Assembly: GCF_024359545.1 (NCBI RefSeq)
Contig: NZ_JAKQZG010000002.1
Coordinates: forward strand, 310,001 to 374,000
Direction: 5' to 3'
Length of the DNA stretch: 64,000 nt
Source: Jiella marina
GTDB taxonomy: Bacteria; Pseudomonadota; Alphaproteobacteria; Rhizobiales; Rhizobiaceae
Below the pieces are notes generated by a model that saw only the letters and a list, made by a program, of their open reading frames with translations, made no database searches and had not been told where the DNA came from. Positions 8,685 through 17,513 of this stretch are shown here, in pieces. The position numbers were made by a program, and so were the translations under genes. Each line of letters starts with the position of its first letter. The first letter of the stretch is position 1.

Positions 8685-9329
8685 TCAGACCCGCCGGAAG
8701 GCCGCATAGGCGGCCTCGCCAAGGATCAGGGCGCCGGCGCTGCCGATCGTGGCACCGGCCGCGCGGTTCAGCCGCTTCAGCGCCGCCGGCCGAGTCATCA
8801 GGCTGCGCGCCTTGGCTGCCAGAAGGGCGTAGGGTGCCAGGACGGCGAAAAGCACCAGCACCGTCACCACGGCAAGCAGCGTCCATTCGAACAGGCCGAC
8901 GGCGTTGAGATCGAGGACGGTCGGAAGGAGGGCAAGATAGAAGACGATCCTCTTCGGATTGCCGAGCGTCACGGTGAATCCCGCCAGAAAGGCCTTTCCA
9001 CCGCCCCGCGCCCTGGCGGTCCGGACACCCACGAGCCCCGCTCCGCTCGTCCAGAAAACCCATGCAAGATAGACGAGATAAAGACCGCCGATGATCTTCA
9101 CCACGAGAAAGGCCTCGGCAAAGAGCTCGGCCAGCGCCGCCAGACCGGCCACGGCAATCGAGAGGTAGACGAGGTCGCCCAGCGCCAGGCCCGCCAGGAA
9201 GAAAAAGGATGTCCGCAACCCGCTGCCCAGAGACTCTCCCACGAGCGCGGCGACACCCGGCCCGGGGATGAAGGCAGCAATGCCCAAGGCAGCGGCGTAG
9301 GCGAGGAGCGGGAGGAGGGAAGCGGCCAT
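8685..9329 (-). CDS. LysE/RhtB-family amino-acid exporter
   Basis: This inner-membrane protein of 214 residues has five to six hydrophobic segments and the LysE-type N-terminal signature: a first helix ending GIAAFIPGPGVAALVGESLG, matching the family's PGP motif, followed by GLRTSFFFLAGLALGDLVYL. A second conserved stretch reads KIIGGLYLVYLAWVFW, and GFTVTLGNPKRIVFYLALLP matches the family's N-P-K motif. Such proteins export amino acids such as lysine, threonine or homoserine lactones; the substrate here cannot be told. The ATG at 9329 is preferred to a TTG at 9338. Its upstream neighbour has its own terminator, so this gene is probably transcribed alone. Confidence 0.88.
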   Translation of the reverse strand: MAASLLPLLAYAAALGIAAFIPGPGVAALVGESLGSGLRTSFFFLAGLALGDLVYLSIAVAGLAALAELFAEAFLVVKIIGGLYLVYLAWVFWTSGAGLVGVRTARARGGGKAFLAGFTVTLGNPKRIVFYLALLPTVLDLNAVGLFEWTLLAVVTVLVLFAVLAPYALLAAKARSLMTRPAALKRLNRAAGATIGSAGALILGEAAYAAFRRV

Positions 9330-9363
9330 AGTAGCCAAATGCAGGCGGGTGGTTGGCGGGACG

Positions 9364-9387
9364 AAAAAACCCCGCAGAAGCGGGGTT
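9364..9387 (-). terminator. rho-independent terminator after the small HTH gene
   Basis: On the minus strand the sequence reads AACCCCGC-TTCT-GCGGGGTT followed by a run of T residues, a perfect 8-bp stem with a 4-base loop. It lies 24 bp past the stop codon of the 9411-9653 gene. Confidence 0.88.
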
Positions 9388-9410
9388 CTCTCGTAGATTT
9401 ACACGGGTAG

Positions 9411-9653
9411 CTATTGGGTCGTTCCGAACAGCAACGCTGTTGCCTTGGCCTCAGCTCCCATGTGCTTTTCGCCCCTGAACACCTCTCCCAAGCGGTGAGT
9501 GTTGGTGCCAAGATGCTGGGCAATGATATTGTACTTGCATCCTTGGGCGCGCAGCACGAACGCTGTTACAGCCTCCTCGTAAGTGAGGGCCTTACGTTCG
9601 ATCACCACGGGGTTCAGTTCTATTCCTGTCAAAGGATGAAGATAAGCAGCCAT
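9411..9653 (-). CDS. small helix-turn-helix protein of unknown function
   Basis: This 80-residue protein is not assigned to a named family. Its middle reads TYEEAVTAFVLRAQGCKYNI then IAQHLGTNTHRLGEVFRG, which has the spacing of a helix-turn-helix (homeodomain-like or sigma-region-4-like). It is probably a DNA-binding protein. The ATG at 9653 is preceded at good spacing by AGGAAGGG; an open frame extends to 9698 without such a site. A strong terminator follows. A perfect 12-bp palindrome, AAGTGATCACTT, lies about 70 bp upstream (9723-9734) and may be its operator. The surrounding DNA is poorer in GC than its neighbours, which suggests an acquired gene. Confidence 0.7.
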   Translation of the reverse strand: MAAYLHPLTGIELNPVVIERKALTYEEAVTAFVLRAQGCKYNIIAQHLGTNTHRLGEVFRGEKHMGAEAKATALLFGTTQ

Positions 9654-9722
9654 TAAGGGCCCTTCCTGAAAGAGCTGGCCGGACGGATTGACAAACACAA
9701 GAGATGACGTAAAACCATACCC

Positions 9723-9734
9723 AAGTGATCACTT
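9723..9734. promoter_or_regulatory. candidate operator palindrome upstream of the small HTH gene
   Basis: AAGTGATCACTT is a perfect 12-bp palindrome 70 bp upstream of the start of the HTH gene on the minus strand. The position suits an autoregulatory operator, but binding is inferred. Confidence 0.4.
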
Positions 9735-9770
9735 AACCCGCCGGCCAGCGGGAAACCAGACAATCCAGAA

Positions 9771-9803
9771 GCCGAGGCGTCCTACCGCCTCGGCTTTGTC
9801 TTT
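9771..9803 (+). terminator. hairpin with T-rich tail on the plus strand
   Basis: GCCGAGGCG, six bases, then CGCCTCGGC is a perfect 9-bp stem followed by TTTGTCTTT. It looks like a rho-independent terminator, yet no gene ends just before it on the plus strand. It may close a small untranslated transcript or be a relic. Confidence 0.6.
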
Positions 9804-10111
9804 GGTGCTGGTGATTCCAAAGACCCTTGAGAATTCGGAATTTGCCTGTTGCGAGTCAAGTCGATTTCAGTCTTTGACTTCTGCTATGCACGGAAAAACG
9901 CAAAAACTGGCGATTTTGGAAGCACATCAGCGAAAGCTAGCATGGTTTCATGAGCCCGCTGACAGAATCGCCGCTCGCATTGGCTTTACCCATTGGCGGA
10001 AATGCCAGAAGTAAAACCACGCCGATTCGTCATTTTATCCATCGAACTCTCCCGCCAATGCACTAGCCTCCGTCCAAATCAAGCAATGTATCGCTGATTA
10101 CGGAGGCCGCG

Positions 10112-12136
10112 ATGATCGAAGGCAACCAGCTCGCCGAAGCCGTGAGCCCCTATCTCCTGCAGCACAGGGACAATCCCGTCCATTGGCGGGAGTGGTCCGA
10201 TGCAGCCCGCGAGGAGGCGAAGACGCGTGACTGCCCGATCCTTCTCTCGGTCGGCTATGCCGCCTGCCACTGGTGCCATGTGATGGCCCATGAGAGCTTC
10301 GAGGACGACGGCGTTGCGGCGGTGATGAACCGGCTGTTCGTCAATGTGAAGGTCGACCGGGAAGAACGGCCGGATATCGACCATCTCTACATGACCGCAC
10401 TCCACGCGCTCGGCGAGCAGGGCGGCTGGCCGATGACCATGTTCCTCACGCCCGACGGCCGGCCGTTCTTTGGCGGCACCTATTACCCGAAAGAACCGCG
10501 CTACGGCCGTCCGGGCTTCGTCCAGGTGCTGGAGGCCGTCGCCAAGGCCTGGAACGAGCGCCGCGCCGAGATCGACCAGAGCGCCGGCACCATCGCCGAG
10601 CGGCTTCAGTCGGTGATCGGCGGTGCCGGGGCGAACGGGCCGCTGGAAGCGCTGGATCTGGAAAAAAGCGCCGCGCGGATCGCCCAGATCGTCGATCCGG
10701 TCCAGGGCGGGCTGTCCGGTGCGCCGAAATTCCCGAACGCGCCCCACATGGAAATCCTTGCCCGCTCGGCCTTCGAGACCGGCAACGAGGCCCATCGCGA
10801 CGGCTTTCTCAAGACGGTGCGGGCGCTTTCGAGCGGCGGCATCTACGATCATCTCGGCGGCGGGCTCCACCGCTATTCCACCGACGATCGCTGGCTGGTG
10901 CCGCATTTCGAGAAAATGCTCTACGACAACGCCCAGTTCCTGCGGCATCTCGGTTGGGCGTATCGGGCGACCGGGGACACGCTCTATCGCGAGCGCATGG
11001 AAGAGACCATCGGCTGGCTCGACCGCGAGATGCTAACGACCGGCGGCGGCTTCGCGTCCTCGCTGGATGCCGACAGCCTCAATGCCGACGGTCATTCGGA
11101 GGAGGGCGCCTTCTATGTCTGGCGTGAAGACGAGGTCGATGCCCTGCTCGGCCGCGACGCGGCCGAGTTCAAACGCGCCTATGACGTCAGTGCGGAGGGC
11201 AATTGGGAGGGCAAGTCGATCCTCCATCGCCTGCATCCCGGTGCCCGAACCGGCGATCCCGATTTCGGCGAAGCCCGCACCCGACTGCTGGATGCGCGCG
11301 AAGAGCGGCCCTGGCCCGGACGCGACGACAAGGTGCTCGCCGACTGGAACGGCATGACGATCCGCGCTCTCGCGGAAAGCTCGGCGATCCTCGGACACAC
11401 ACGGGCATTAGATATGGCGAAAGGCGCCTTCGCCTTCGTCATGGACGCGATGGTGGTGGACGGAAGGCTTCACCACGCGACGCGCGACGGCCGCATCGCC
11501 GGGCTGGGACTGTCATCCGACTATGGCGCTCTGATCCACGCGGCGGTCGCGCTCTTCGCTCAAACCCTCGACCGGACTTATGTGGATCAAGCGCTCTGGC
11601 TCGCCGAAGAGCTCGCGAAATGGCATGGCGACGGGGCCGACGGGCACATGCTGACGAGCCGCGATGCGACCGATGTCCTCTTCAGCCTGCGCGGCGACCA
11701 GGACGATGCGGTTCCGAGCGGAACGTCGCTGGTGATCGAAGGCCTGTCGTTGCTGGGCCAGGTCTCGGGCTCGATCGCCATCGGCGAACAGGCCGAGCGC
11801 GCCGCCATGGCAGCAGCCGGCCGCGTTGGTGAAGCGGCAGTCAATCACCCGGGCATCGTCACCGCAGCCAGTCGCATCCGCCGCGGCAGCGAGCTTTGCA
11901 TCATAGCCGAGGAAGGAGACGAGACCGGTCAGGCGATGCGCGAAGCCGCATGGAGCGCCGTCGATCTCGATCGCCTCGACCTCTTCGCGAACGATCTGTC
12001 GGGGCTTCCGGAAGAGCTGCCGATCGCATCGATGAAGCCGGCAAAGAAACCCGCTGCGTTCCTCTGCCGCTCCCGCGTTTGCGAGGCGCCGACATACGAT
12101 GCAACGGAGCTGAAACGCCGGCTTATTAAGATTTAG
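10112..12136 (+). CDS. thioredoxin-domain (DUF255) protein, YyaL/SSP411 family
   Basis: This 674-residue cytoplasmic protein has the DUF255 thioredoxin-like domain at the N-terminus: NQLAEAVSPYLLQHRDNPVH, then PILLSVGYAACHWCHVMAHE with its CHWC motif, and VKVDREERPDID. A large (alpha/alpha)6-barrel region resembling N-acylglucosamine 2-epimerase follows, with GGIYDHLGGGLHRYSTD and VPHFEKMLYDNAQ. Length and motifs match bacterial YyaL and the eukaryotic SPATA20 proteins. The family's biochemical role is not established. A strong GGAGG precedes the ATG at 10112. It appears to be a single-gene transcription unit, convergent with the next gene. Confidence 0.92.
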   Translation: MIEGNQLAEAVSPYLLQHRDNPVHWREWSDAAREEAKTRDCPILLSVGYAACHWCHVMAHESFEDDGVAAVMNRLFVNVKVDREERPDIDHLYMTALHALGEQGGWPMTMFLTPDGRPFFGGTYYPKEPRYGRPGFVQVLEAVAKAWNERRAEIDQSAGTIAERLQSVIGGAGANGPLEALDLEKSAARIAQIVDPVQGGLSGAPKFPNAPHMEILARSAFETGNEAHRDGFLKTVRALSSGGIYDHLGGGLHRYSTDDRWLVPHFEKMLYDNAQFLRHLGWAYRATGDTLYRERMEETIGWLDREMLTTGGGFASSLDADSLNADGHSEEGAFYVWREDEVDALLGRDAAEFKRAYDVSAEGNWEGKSILHRLHPGARTGDPDFGEARTRLLDAREERPWPGRDDKVLADWNGMTIRALAESSAILGHTRALDMAKGAFAFVMDAMVVDGRLHHATRDGRIAGLGLSSDYGALIHAAVALFAQTLDRTYVDQALWLAEELAKWHGDGADGHMLTSRDATDVLFSLRGDQDDAVPSGTSLVIEGLSLLGQVSGSIAIGEQAERAAMAAAGRVGEAAVNHPGIVTAASRIRRGSELCIIAEEGDETGQAMREAAWSAVDLDRLDLFANDLSGLPEELPIASMKPAKKPAAFLCRSRVCEAPTYDATELKRRLIKI

Positions 12137-12167
12137 ATTAGTCGGCGTATTTAAGCTGCAGAAACGA

Positions 12168-12647
12168 TCAGCGCACCGGCCCGACGGTTGCGCCCGTCGC
12201 GCTGCGGAGCTGAAGCGGCACGACTTCGAAGACGTGGTTCGGCGAGCCGGCTGCCGCCCAGACCGTTGCGTATGCGAAGAGATCCTCGTCCATATAGACG
12301 ACCGCCTCTCCGGTCCCGCCGATCGGGGCGACCCCGCCAATGGCAAAGCCCGTCACCTCGCGCACGAAGTCGGCGTTCGGCCGCTCGAGCGCTTCGCCCA
12401 GCGCGCCCATCACCGCCGTCTCTTCCACCCGGTTGGCCCCGGAAACCAGGAGGAGATAGGGCTTGCCACTGTCGACGCCCCGGAACACCAGCGACTTGAC
12501 GATCTGGCCGACCTCGGCGCCGACAGCCGCGGCGGCCTCCTCGGCCGAGCGGGCCGTCTTCTCGGTTCTGACGATCTTGATCTTGAGGCCCTTGGCTTCG
12601 GCTGCCTCGGCGACGCGCGCGACAGCGGGCGGTTGCTTCTCCGTCAT
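12168..12647 (-). CDS. YbaK/EbsC-family aminoacyl-tRNA deacylase
   Basis: This 159-residue protein belongs to the YbaK/ProX family, which hydrolyses mis-charged tRNA such as Cys-tRNA(Pro) in trans. Family features are the basic strand-rich start (KGLKIKIVRTEKTARSAEEA), the conserved lysine in VGQIVKSLVFRG, VSGANRV, and the glycine-rich loop GFAIGGVAPIGGTG. That loop is typical of this family (GxxxGGVxPxG). The length is normal. It is convergent with the YyaL gene, 31 bp away, with no clear terminator. Which amino acid it removes cannot be read from the sequence. Confidence 0.9.
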   Translation of the reverse strand: MTEKQPPAVARVAEAAEAKGLKIKIVRTEKTARSAEEAAAAVGAEVGQIVKSLVFRGVDSGKPYLLLVSGANRVEETAVMGALGEALERPNADFVREVTGFAIGGVAPIGGTGEAVVYMDEDLFAYATVWAAAGSPNHVFEVVPLQLRSATGATVGPVR

Positions 12648-12824
12648 GATCGCTCCGTTCGATGTTCTGCCGCGTTCCGTGATGCCCGCGCCAGATGCCG
12701 CGGGTCAAACGACAATGTGACCGCCAAGCGTTCCGTCAACGGGTTTTTGCCGTGCCCGATCCCTGTGCGGCTTCGAAAAGCTGGGGTATAGCATGTCTTC
12801 CCTAACGGAAGCATGGAGGCAGGC

Positions 12825-13151
12825 ATGCGCAGTTTTCGCTATGGTCTCGCCGCAATTTCACTGACTCTTGCCGCCACTGCCGCAACAGGCGCCGCGACCG
12901 CCCATGACTGGCGGTCCCATTTCGCCACCGAGATTCCCTATCGCGTCACCGGCATCGCCTATAACGACGTTCTCAATGTCCGCGAGGGACCCGGCACCGA
13001 CTACCGGATCATCGACGGGCTTCATGACGGTGACAGCGGGATCTTCATCGAACGTTGCGTGCGGCATGCAAGCTGGTGCCTGATCAATTATGGCGGCGAT
13101 GGGCGTCGTGGCTGGGTGGCGTCGCGCTTCCTGAGCGGTTACGCGACCTGA
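12825..13151 (+). CDS. exported bacterial SH3-domain protein
   Basis: A 108-residue protein with a signal peptide (MRSFRYGLAAISLTLAATAA) and one bacterial SH3 (SH3_3) domain. The domain is recognised by the NVREGPGTDYRIIDGL turn and a terminal GWVASRFL strand. Two cysteines (in ERCVRHASWC) may form a disulfide in the periplasm. Such proteins are thought to bind cell-wall peptides. The ATG at 12825 starts the signal peptide; an in-frame start at 12813 adds four residues. Function is otherwise unknown. Confidence 0.82.
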   Translation: MRSFRYGLAAISLTLAATAATGAATAHDWRSHFATEIPYRVTGIAYNDVLNVREGPGTDYRIIDGLHDGDSGIFIERCVRHASWCLINYGGDGRRGWVASRFLSGYAT

Positions 13152-13196
13152 CGCCGCCCGATCCTGCCGACGGCGACGCCCCGGACGCCACGTTCC

Positions 13197-14090
13197 TTAT
13201 GCGACTGCCCGATCTCTGCGAGCGGATGCCATGCTCCGTGTCGCTTCCTGCCCCGAAAGAGCAGCCGGATCCCTGTCGGGCGCGAAGGGCGCAATGGTCA
13301 TCCGACCGTCCGGCCAGACCGAGAGCACGGAGGAGGGCGGCACGATCGTCCACGCCTCGTCTGCCGCGTCGTAGGGCTCGGAGGCGATCACCACACCGGC
13401 TCCCGCCGCATGGTTGAGCCGCCGCCAATAGAGCGAGGGAGGCTGCCCGCGATCGGACCAGCGAAAGGCGATCAGCCGCTCGCCGTCGCAATAGGTCGCG
13501 GCGAAGGAGAGGTGGCCGTCCTCGCACCCTTCCGACTGGCTGTTCGTTCCATCCAGGCCGGCTTCAGCGACGATGGAAGCGATGGCGGCCAGGGTCTTGG
13601 AAAGGGCGGCGATGGGGTCGTTCTGCAGCCCGCGGCCGCAGGCCGACAGGAAGATCGCCTCGGAGTCGCAGCTTCCTCGGCGCAAAGGTGCATGATCCTT
13701 GCCGATCAGGGCATCGATCCGGTTGTGGAGGCGCTCATAGTTCCGAACCTGGCCATTGTGCATGAAGAGTTGCCGCCCCTCGCCAAAGGGATGGCAGTTT
13801 TCGGGAGAGACCGCGCCACTGGTCGCCGCGCGCACATGGGCGAGAAACAGCGGCGACGAGGTCTGGCGGGCAAACGCCAGGAGTTCGTTGTCCGACCAGG
13901 CCGGCCGCGTGCCCCGGTAGAGCTCGGGTTCAGGCCGGGCGCCGTACCAGCCGACGCCGCTGCCATCGCCATTGACCGGCGTCTTCGCCAGCCGCGCCGC
14001 CCGCGACTGGGCGATCAACGACCACTCCGGCTCCACCAGAAGCTGGTGCAGGCAGATCGGCGATCCGGCATAGGCAAGCTGGCGGCACAT
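13197..14090 (-). CDS. class II glutamine amidotransferase (YafJ/EgtC-like)
   Basis: The 297-residue protein starts MCRQLAYAG, so after Met removal Cys2 is the N-terminal nucleophile of class II (Ntn) amidotransferases. Other motifs are GDGSGVGWYG, FLAHVRAATSGAVSPENCHP (the conserved R and substrate loop), FMHNGQVRNY, and SDSEAIF-type CDSEAIFLSACG. It probably hydrolyses a gamma-glutamyl amide bond, either in glutamine or in a peptide as in EgtC. The ergothioneine genes egtB and egtD are not nearby, so EgtC function is not supported. It is convergent with the SH3 gene. Confidence 0.9.
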   Translation of the reverse strand: MCRQLAYAGSPICLHQLLVEPEWSLIAQSRAARLAKTPVNGDGSGVGWYGARPEPELYRGTRPAWSDNELLAFARQTSSPLFLAHVRAATSGAVSPENCHPFGEGRQLFMHNGQVRNYERLHNRIDALIGKDHAPLRRGSCDSEAIFLSACGRGLQNDPIAALSKTLAAIASIVAEAGLDGTNSQSEGCEDGHLSFAATYCDGERLIAFRWSDRGQPPSLYWRRLNHAAGAGVVIASEPYDAADEAWTIVPPSSVLSVWPDGRMTIAPFAPDRDPAALSGQEATRSMASARRDRAVA

Positions 14091-14300
14091 GGGCGAACGA
14101 CGAAAGGCTCCGAAACCAAGGGGCTGCCCCTCGGAATGGAAACGCCAGGGGCCTGCTGGACGATCTTCGTCGGTATCGATGGCGCCGGGCTGACGTCACG
14201 CGGTACGGGCTCTTTGCCCAGGGCGGCGGACGAATGTCGCGATTGACTTGCCCCCGCGATTCAAGCGAGGACGAAGCGCAACCCGCCGCTGGAAGACCGC

Positions 14301-14801
14301 ATGAAGAATGCCCTGATCGCCCTCGCCATCACCGTCGTCCTGGCGGCGCTGATGTTCCTCCTGATTCCGGCTTCCGCCTATCTGTGGGTCAAGGTCGTTC
14401 ACCTCTTCGCGGTGATCGCCTGGATGGCCGGCATGCTCTATCTGCCGCGGCTCTTCGTCTATCATGCCGAGGCCGGCCCCCACACGCCGCAGTCGGAGAC
14501 CTTCAAGGTCATGGAGCGGCGGCTTCTCAAGGGCATCATCAATCCGTCGATGATCGCGACCTGGGTTGCCGGCCTCTGGCTCGGCGTCTTCGGCGGCTGG
14601 TTCACAGGCGGCGCGTGGCTCCACGCCAAGATCGTGCTCGTCCTGATCCTGTCCGGCATCCACGGCATCCTGTCGGCCGCCGTCCGCCGCTTCGCCGAAG
14701 ACCGCAACACCAAATCCTCGCGCTATTGGCGCATCCTCAACGAAGTGCCGGCGGTACTTCTCGCCTTCATCCTCATCCTGGTGGTGGTGAAGCCGTTCTG
14801 A
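14301..14801 (+). CDS. hemJ: protoporphyrinogen IX oxidase HemJ
   Basis: HemJ is the membrane enzyme that oxidises protoporphyrinogen IX in many alphaproteobacteria lacking HemY/HemG. The 166-residue protein has four membrane helices. Conserved features are the histidine in YLWVKVVHLFAVIAWMAGML, YLPRLFVYHAE, the arginine/lysine motif MERRLLKGIINPSMIATW, and WLHAKIVLVLILSGIHG with its second histidine. Length is about 20 residues longer at the N-terminus than some homologues. In relatives it is close to hemE and rho; here hemE is 17 kb away. Confidence 0.92.
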   Translation: MKNALIALAITVVLAALMFLLIPASAYLWVKVVHLFAVIAWMAGMLYLPRLFVYHAEAGPHTPQSETFKVMERRLLKGIINPSMIATWVAGLWLGVFGGWFTGGAWLHAKIVLVLILSGIHGILSAAVRRFAEDRNTKSSRYWRILNEVPAVLLAFILILVVVKPF

Positions 14802-14880
14802 GGGTCAGAGCGCATGCGGTCTCTGAGGCTCGGCGCGCCGCGCATACTCTTGCACTGGCAGCGTTCCGAAGGCGGAGTGG

Positions 14881-16371
14881 CTACTCCCGCCGCTCGTCCT
14901 CGTCGTTCCGCTCGTTCCCATTGGAGCGAACCGGCTCGTGACCGCCAGTCGTCTCCTCGTCGAGACTGTCTTCGCCCTCAAGCGTGTCCAGGAATTCCCG
15001 AGCCGAAAAATCCTCGTCCGTCATGGGCTCGCCCTGCGCCTCGCCGCCGAGGACGGCCGCGGCGATCGCGGTCTGGGCCATGACCGGCTTCTTGGGCGGT
15101 ACGAGCACGGTCGCCGGGCGGATGCGCAGCTTGGAGATACGGTTCTTCTCACGCTTCAGGACGGTGAAGCGCTTGTTGAAGAAGGTGAAGGCCTGGCGTT
15201 CCTCGGGGATCGTCTGGGTCTCGTGGATGACAAGACCGGCGATCGTCACCGCCTCGTCGTCCGGCAGGTTCCAGTCGAGTGCGCGGTTGAGGTCGCGGAT
15301 CGGCACCTGACCGTCCACCACCACCGAACCGTCGGCCTCGGTCTTCACGCCCTCCATCTCGAGGTCGTGTTCGTCGGCGATGTTGCCGACGATCTCCTCC
15401 AGAATATCTTCCAGCGTGATCAGGCCTTCGACTTCGCCATATTCGTCGACGACGATGGCGAAATGGCTCTTGCGACGCAGAAAGGCGTTGAGCTGGTCCT
15501 GAAGCGTCGTCGTCTCGGGAACGAACCAGGGCCGGGCGCAGATCTTCATGATGTTGATCTTGCTCGGATCGTTGTCGACCTCGTGCAAGGCGCGCAGGAG
15601 GTCCTTGGCGTGGACGACGCCGACGATGTTGTCGTAGTGGCCGCGCCAGATCGGCATGCGGGTATAGGGGCTTTCGAGGATCTGCTTGACGATGTCGGCG
15701 GGCGGATCGTCGGCATTGACCTGCCGCATCCCCGTGCGATGGACCATCACGTCGGAGACTTCGAGCTCGTGCAGGTCGAGAAGGCCGCCGAGCCGGTTGC
15801 GATCGGCATTGACCAGCGAGCCCTCGCGGTGAAGCACCTCCACGGCGCCGCGCAGCTCTTCGTGTGCCGTCAGCAGCGAGGCGTCGGAGTCGAGGCCGAA
15901 ACGGAACAGCGCCAGGATGCGCCGGACGATGAAGTTCACACCCGCCGTCAGCGGCCCGAGCACCGCGACGACGATCGAGACCGGCCGGGCCACCGTGAGC
16001 GCAAAGCCGTCCGGGCGCGCGATGGCGGCCGATTTCGGCAGCACCTCGGCGAAGATGACGACGAGGATCGTCATGCCGACGGTCGCATAGACGACGCCCG
16101 TCTCGCCGAAGAGGCCGATGAAGGCGGTCGTAGCGAGCGAGGAGGCGAGGATGTTGACGAGATTGTTGCCGATCAGGAGCGCGCCGATCAGCCGGTCCTT
16201 CTTCTCGATCAGGCTCTGAACGATGCCGGCGCGCTTGTCGCCATTCTTCTCATAGCTCATCAGCCGCGCCCGCGAGACGGCGGTCAGCGCCGTCTCCGAG
16301 CCCGAGAAGAAGGACGAGACACAGATCAGGGCGAGAACGATCGCCAGGTAGATCCACAGCGCCGTCGTCAT
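14881..16371 (-). CDS. HlyC/CorC (CNNM-like) family transporter with CBS pair
   Basis: This 496-residue membrane protein has an N-terminal DUF21 (CNNM) domain with four hydrophobic segments (signature SSFFSGSETALTAVSRARLM, GNNLVNILAS, IFAEVLPKSAAIARP). Two CBS domains follow (VMVHRTGMRQVNADDP; VVDEYGEVEGLITLEDILEE) and a C-terminal CorC_HlyC domain (DLNRALDWNLPDDEAVTIAG). The family is linked to magnesium or cobalt efflux and ion homeostasis. The start overlaps the end of aroB by four bases, so it is translated from the aroK-aroB operon, an arrangement conserved in the Hyphomicrobiales. Confidence 0.93.
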   Translation of the reverse strand: MTTALWIYLAIVLALICVSSFFSGSETALTAVSRARLMSYEKNGDKRAGIVQSLIEKKDRLIGALLIGNNLVNILASSLATTAFIGLFGETGVVYATVGMTILVVIFAEVLPKSAAIARPDGFALTVARPVSIVVAVLGPLTAGVNFIVRRILALFRFGLDSDASLLTAHEELRGAVEVLHREGSLVNADRNRLGGLLDLHELEVSDVMVHRTGMRQVNADDPPADIVKQILESPYTRMPIWRGHYDNIVGVVHAKDLLRALHEVDNDPSKINIMKICARPWFVPETTTLQDQLNAFLRRKSHFAIVVDEYGEVEGLITLEDILEEIVGNIADEHDLEMEGVKTEADGSVVVDGQVPIRDLNRALDWNLPDDEAVTIAGLVIHETQTIPEERQAFTFFNKRFTVLKREKNRISKLRIRPATVLVPPKKPVMAQTAIAAAVLGGEAQGEPMTDEDFSAREFLDTLEGEDSLDEETTGGHEPVRSNGNERNDEDERRE

Positions 16372-17513
16372 CGGGCGAGTTCCTCGTCGAGAAAGGATTC
16401 AACTTCAGCCGGCTCGACATCCCTGGCGATGAAGGACTGGCCGATGCCGCGGGTAAGGATGAAGACGAGCTGCCCGCGCGAGACCTTCTTGTCCTGGGCG
16501 ATCGCGTCCATCAGGGTTTGGCGGTCGAAGCGCTCGCCGGGAATCTCGGCAAGACTGGTCGGCAAACCGACGGCACGAAGATGGGCCGTCACGCGGCCGG
16601 CGTCCTGGCCGGTGCAAAGGCCGCGCCTGACGGAAAAGCGATGGGCCATCGCCATACCGATCGCCACACCTTCGCCATGGACGAGCCGGGCCGCGTCGTA
16701 GCCGACGGCGGCTTCCAGCGCATGGCCAAAGGTATGGCCGAGATTGAGAAGCGCCCGCGCGCCCGTCTCCCGCTCGTCCGCCGCGACCACCGCCGCTTTC
16801 GCCTCGCAGGATGTGGCGATCGCCTCGACCCGCTGCGGCCCGCCGGCGAAGACCTCGCGCCAGTTCTCTTCCAGAAAGGCGAAGAAGTCCGGCCGGTCGA
16901 TCAGCCCGTATTTCGCGACTTCCGCATAGCCGGCGGCGAATTCGCGCGGGGTCAGCGTGTCGAGCAGCGCCGTGTCGGCAAGGACGAGGGCAGGCTGATG
17001 AAAGGCGCCAACGAGGTTCTTGCCGCGATGGGTGTTGATGCCGGTCTTGCCGCCGACGGACGAATCGACCTGGGCGAGCAGTGTCGTCGGGATCTGGACG
17101 AAGCGGGTGCCGCGCTTGACAATGGCCGAGGCAAAACCGGCGAGATCGCCGATGACACCGCCCCCGAAGGCGATCACCGCGTCACCGCGTTCGAGGCGGG
17201 CGGCAAGAATGGCGTCGACCGTCTGTTCCAGATGCGCGAAGGACTTGGTCTTCTCGCCAGCCGGCAGGCGGACCACGGACCAGTCGATCCCGGCGGCGCG
17301 CAGCGCGATTTCGAGGCGCTCCAGATGCAGCCCCGCCACCGTTTCGTCGGTGACGACGACGGCGCGGATGCCCGGGAGCCGCTCGGCGAACTCTTCGCCC
17401 GCCCGGTCGATCAGGCCGGGGCCGATCAGAATGTCGTAGGCGCGCTCGCCCAGCGCGACCCGCACTTGCCGTTCCTCGCCGGCCTTGCGCGCCGGCGTCG
17501 TCAGCGAACTCAT
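16368..17513 (-). CDS. aroB: 3-dehydroquinate synthase AroB
   Basis: AroB makes 3-dehydroquinate from DAHP in the shikimate pathway and uses NAD and zinc. The 381-residue protein shows the NAD-binding region VIAFGGGVIGDLAGFASAIV, then RGTRFVQIPTTLLAQVDSSV and GGKTGINTHRGKNLVGAFHQ. The zinc ligands are in the ALLNLGHTFGHALEAAVG and HGEGVAIGMAMAHR segments. It shares four-base overlaps with aroK upstream and the CorC-like gene downstream. Confidence 0.97.
   Translation of the reverse strand: MSSLTTPARKAGEERQVRVALGERAYDILIGPGLIDRAGEEFAERLPGIRAVVVTDETVAGLHLERLEIALRAAGIDWSVVRLPAGEKTKSFAHLEQTVDAILAARLERGDAVIAFGGGVIGDLAGFASAIVKRGTRFVQIPTTLLAQVDSSVGGKTGINTHRGKNLVGAFHQPALVLADTALLDTLTPREFAAGYAEVAKYGLIDRPDFFAFLEENWREVFAGGPQRVEAIATSCEAKAAVVAADERETGARALLNLGHTFGHALEAAVGYDAARLVHGEGVAIGMAMAHRFSVRRGLCTGQDAGRVTAHLRAVGLPTSLAEIPGERFDRQTLMDAIAQDKKVSRGQLVFILTRGIGQSFIARDVEPAEVESFLDEELAR

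Larger units (their letters stand above)
9654..10111. other. AT-richer intergenic stretch with palindrome and terminator
   Basis: About 460 bases between the small HTH gene (minus) and the YyaL gene (plus). It holds the palindrome AAGTGATCACTT (9723-9734) and a plus-strand terminator-like hairpin at 9771-9803. Beyond that is a lower-GC stretch with a possible 42-codon frame (9886-10014) that has no convincing ribosome-binding site. I see no reliable gene. The YyaL gene has a GGAGG site at 10102-10106. Confidence 0.55.

Noticed and set aside
9688-10014. 108-codon open frame on the plus strand
   Set aside because: It reads through the terminator hairpin, has no ribosome-binding site and no recognisable protein features.
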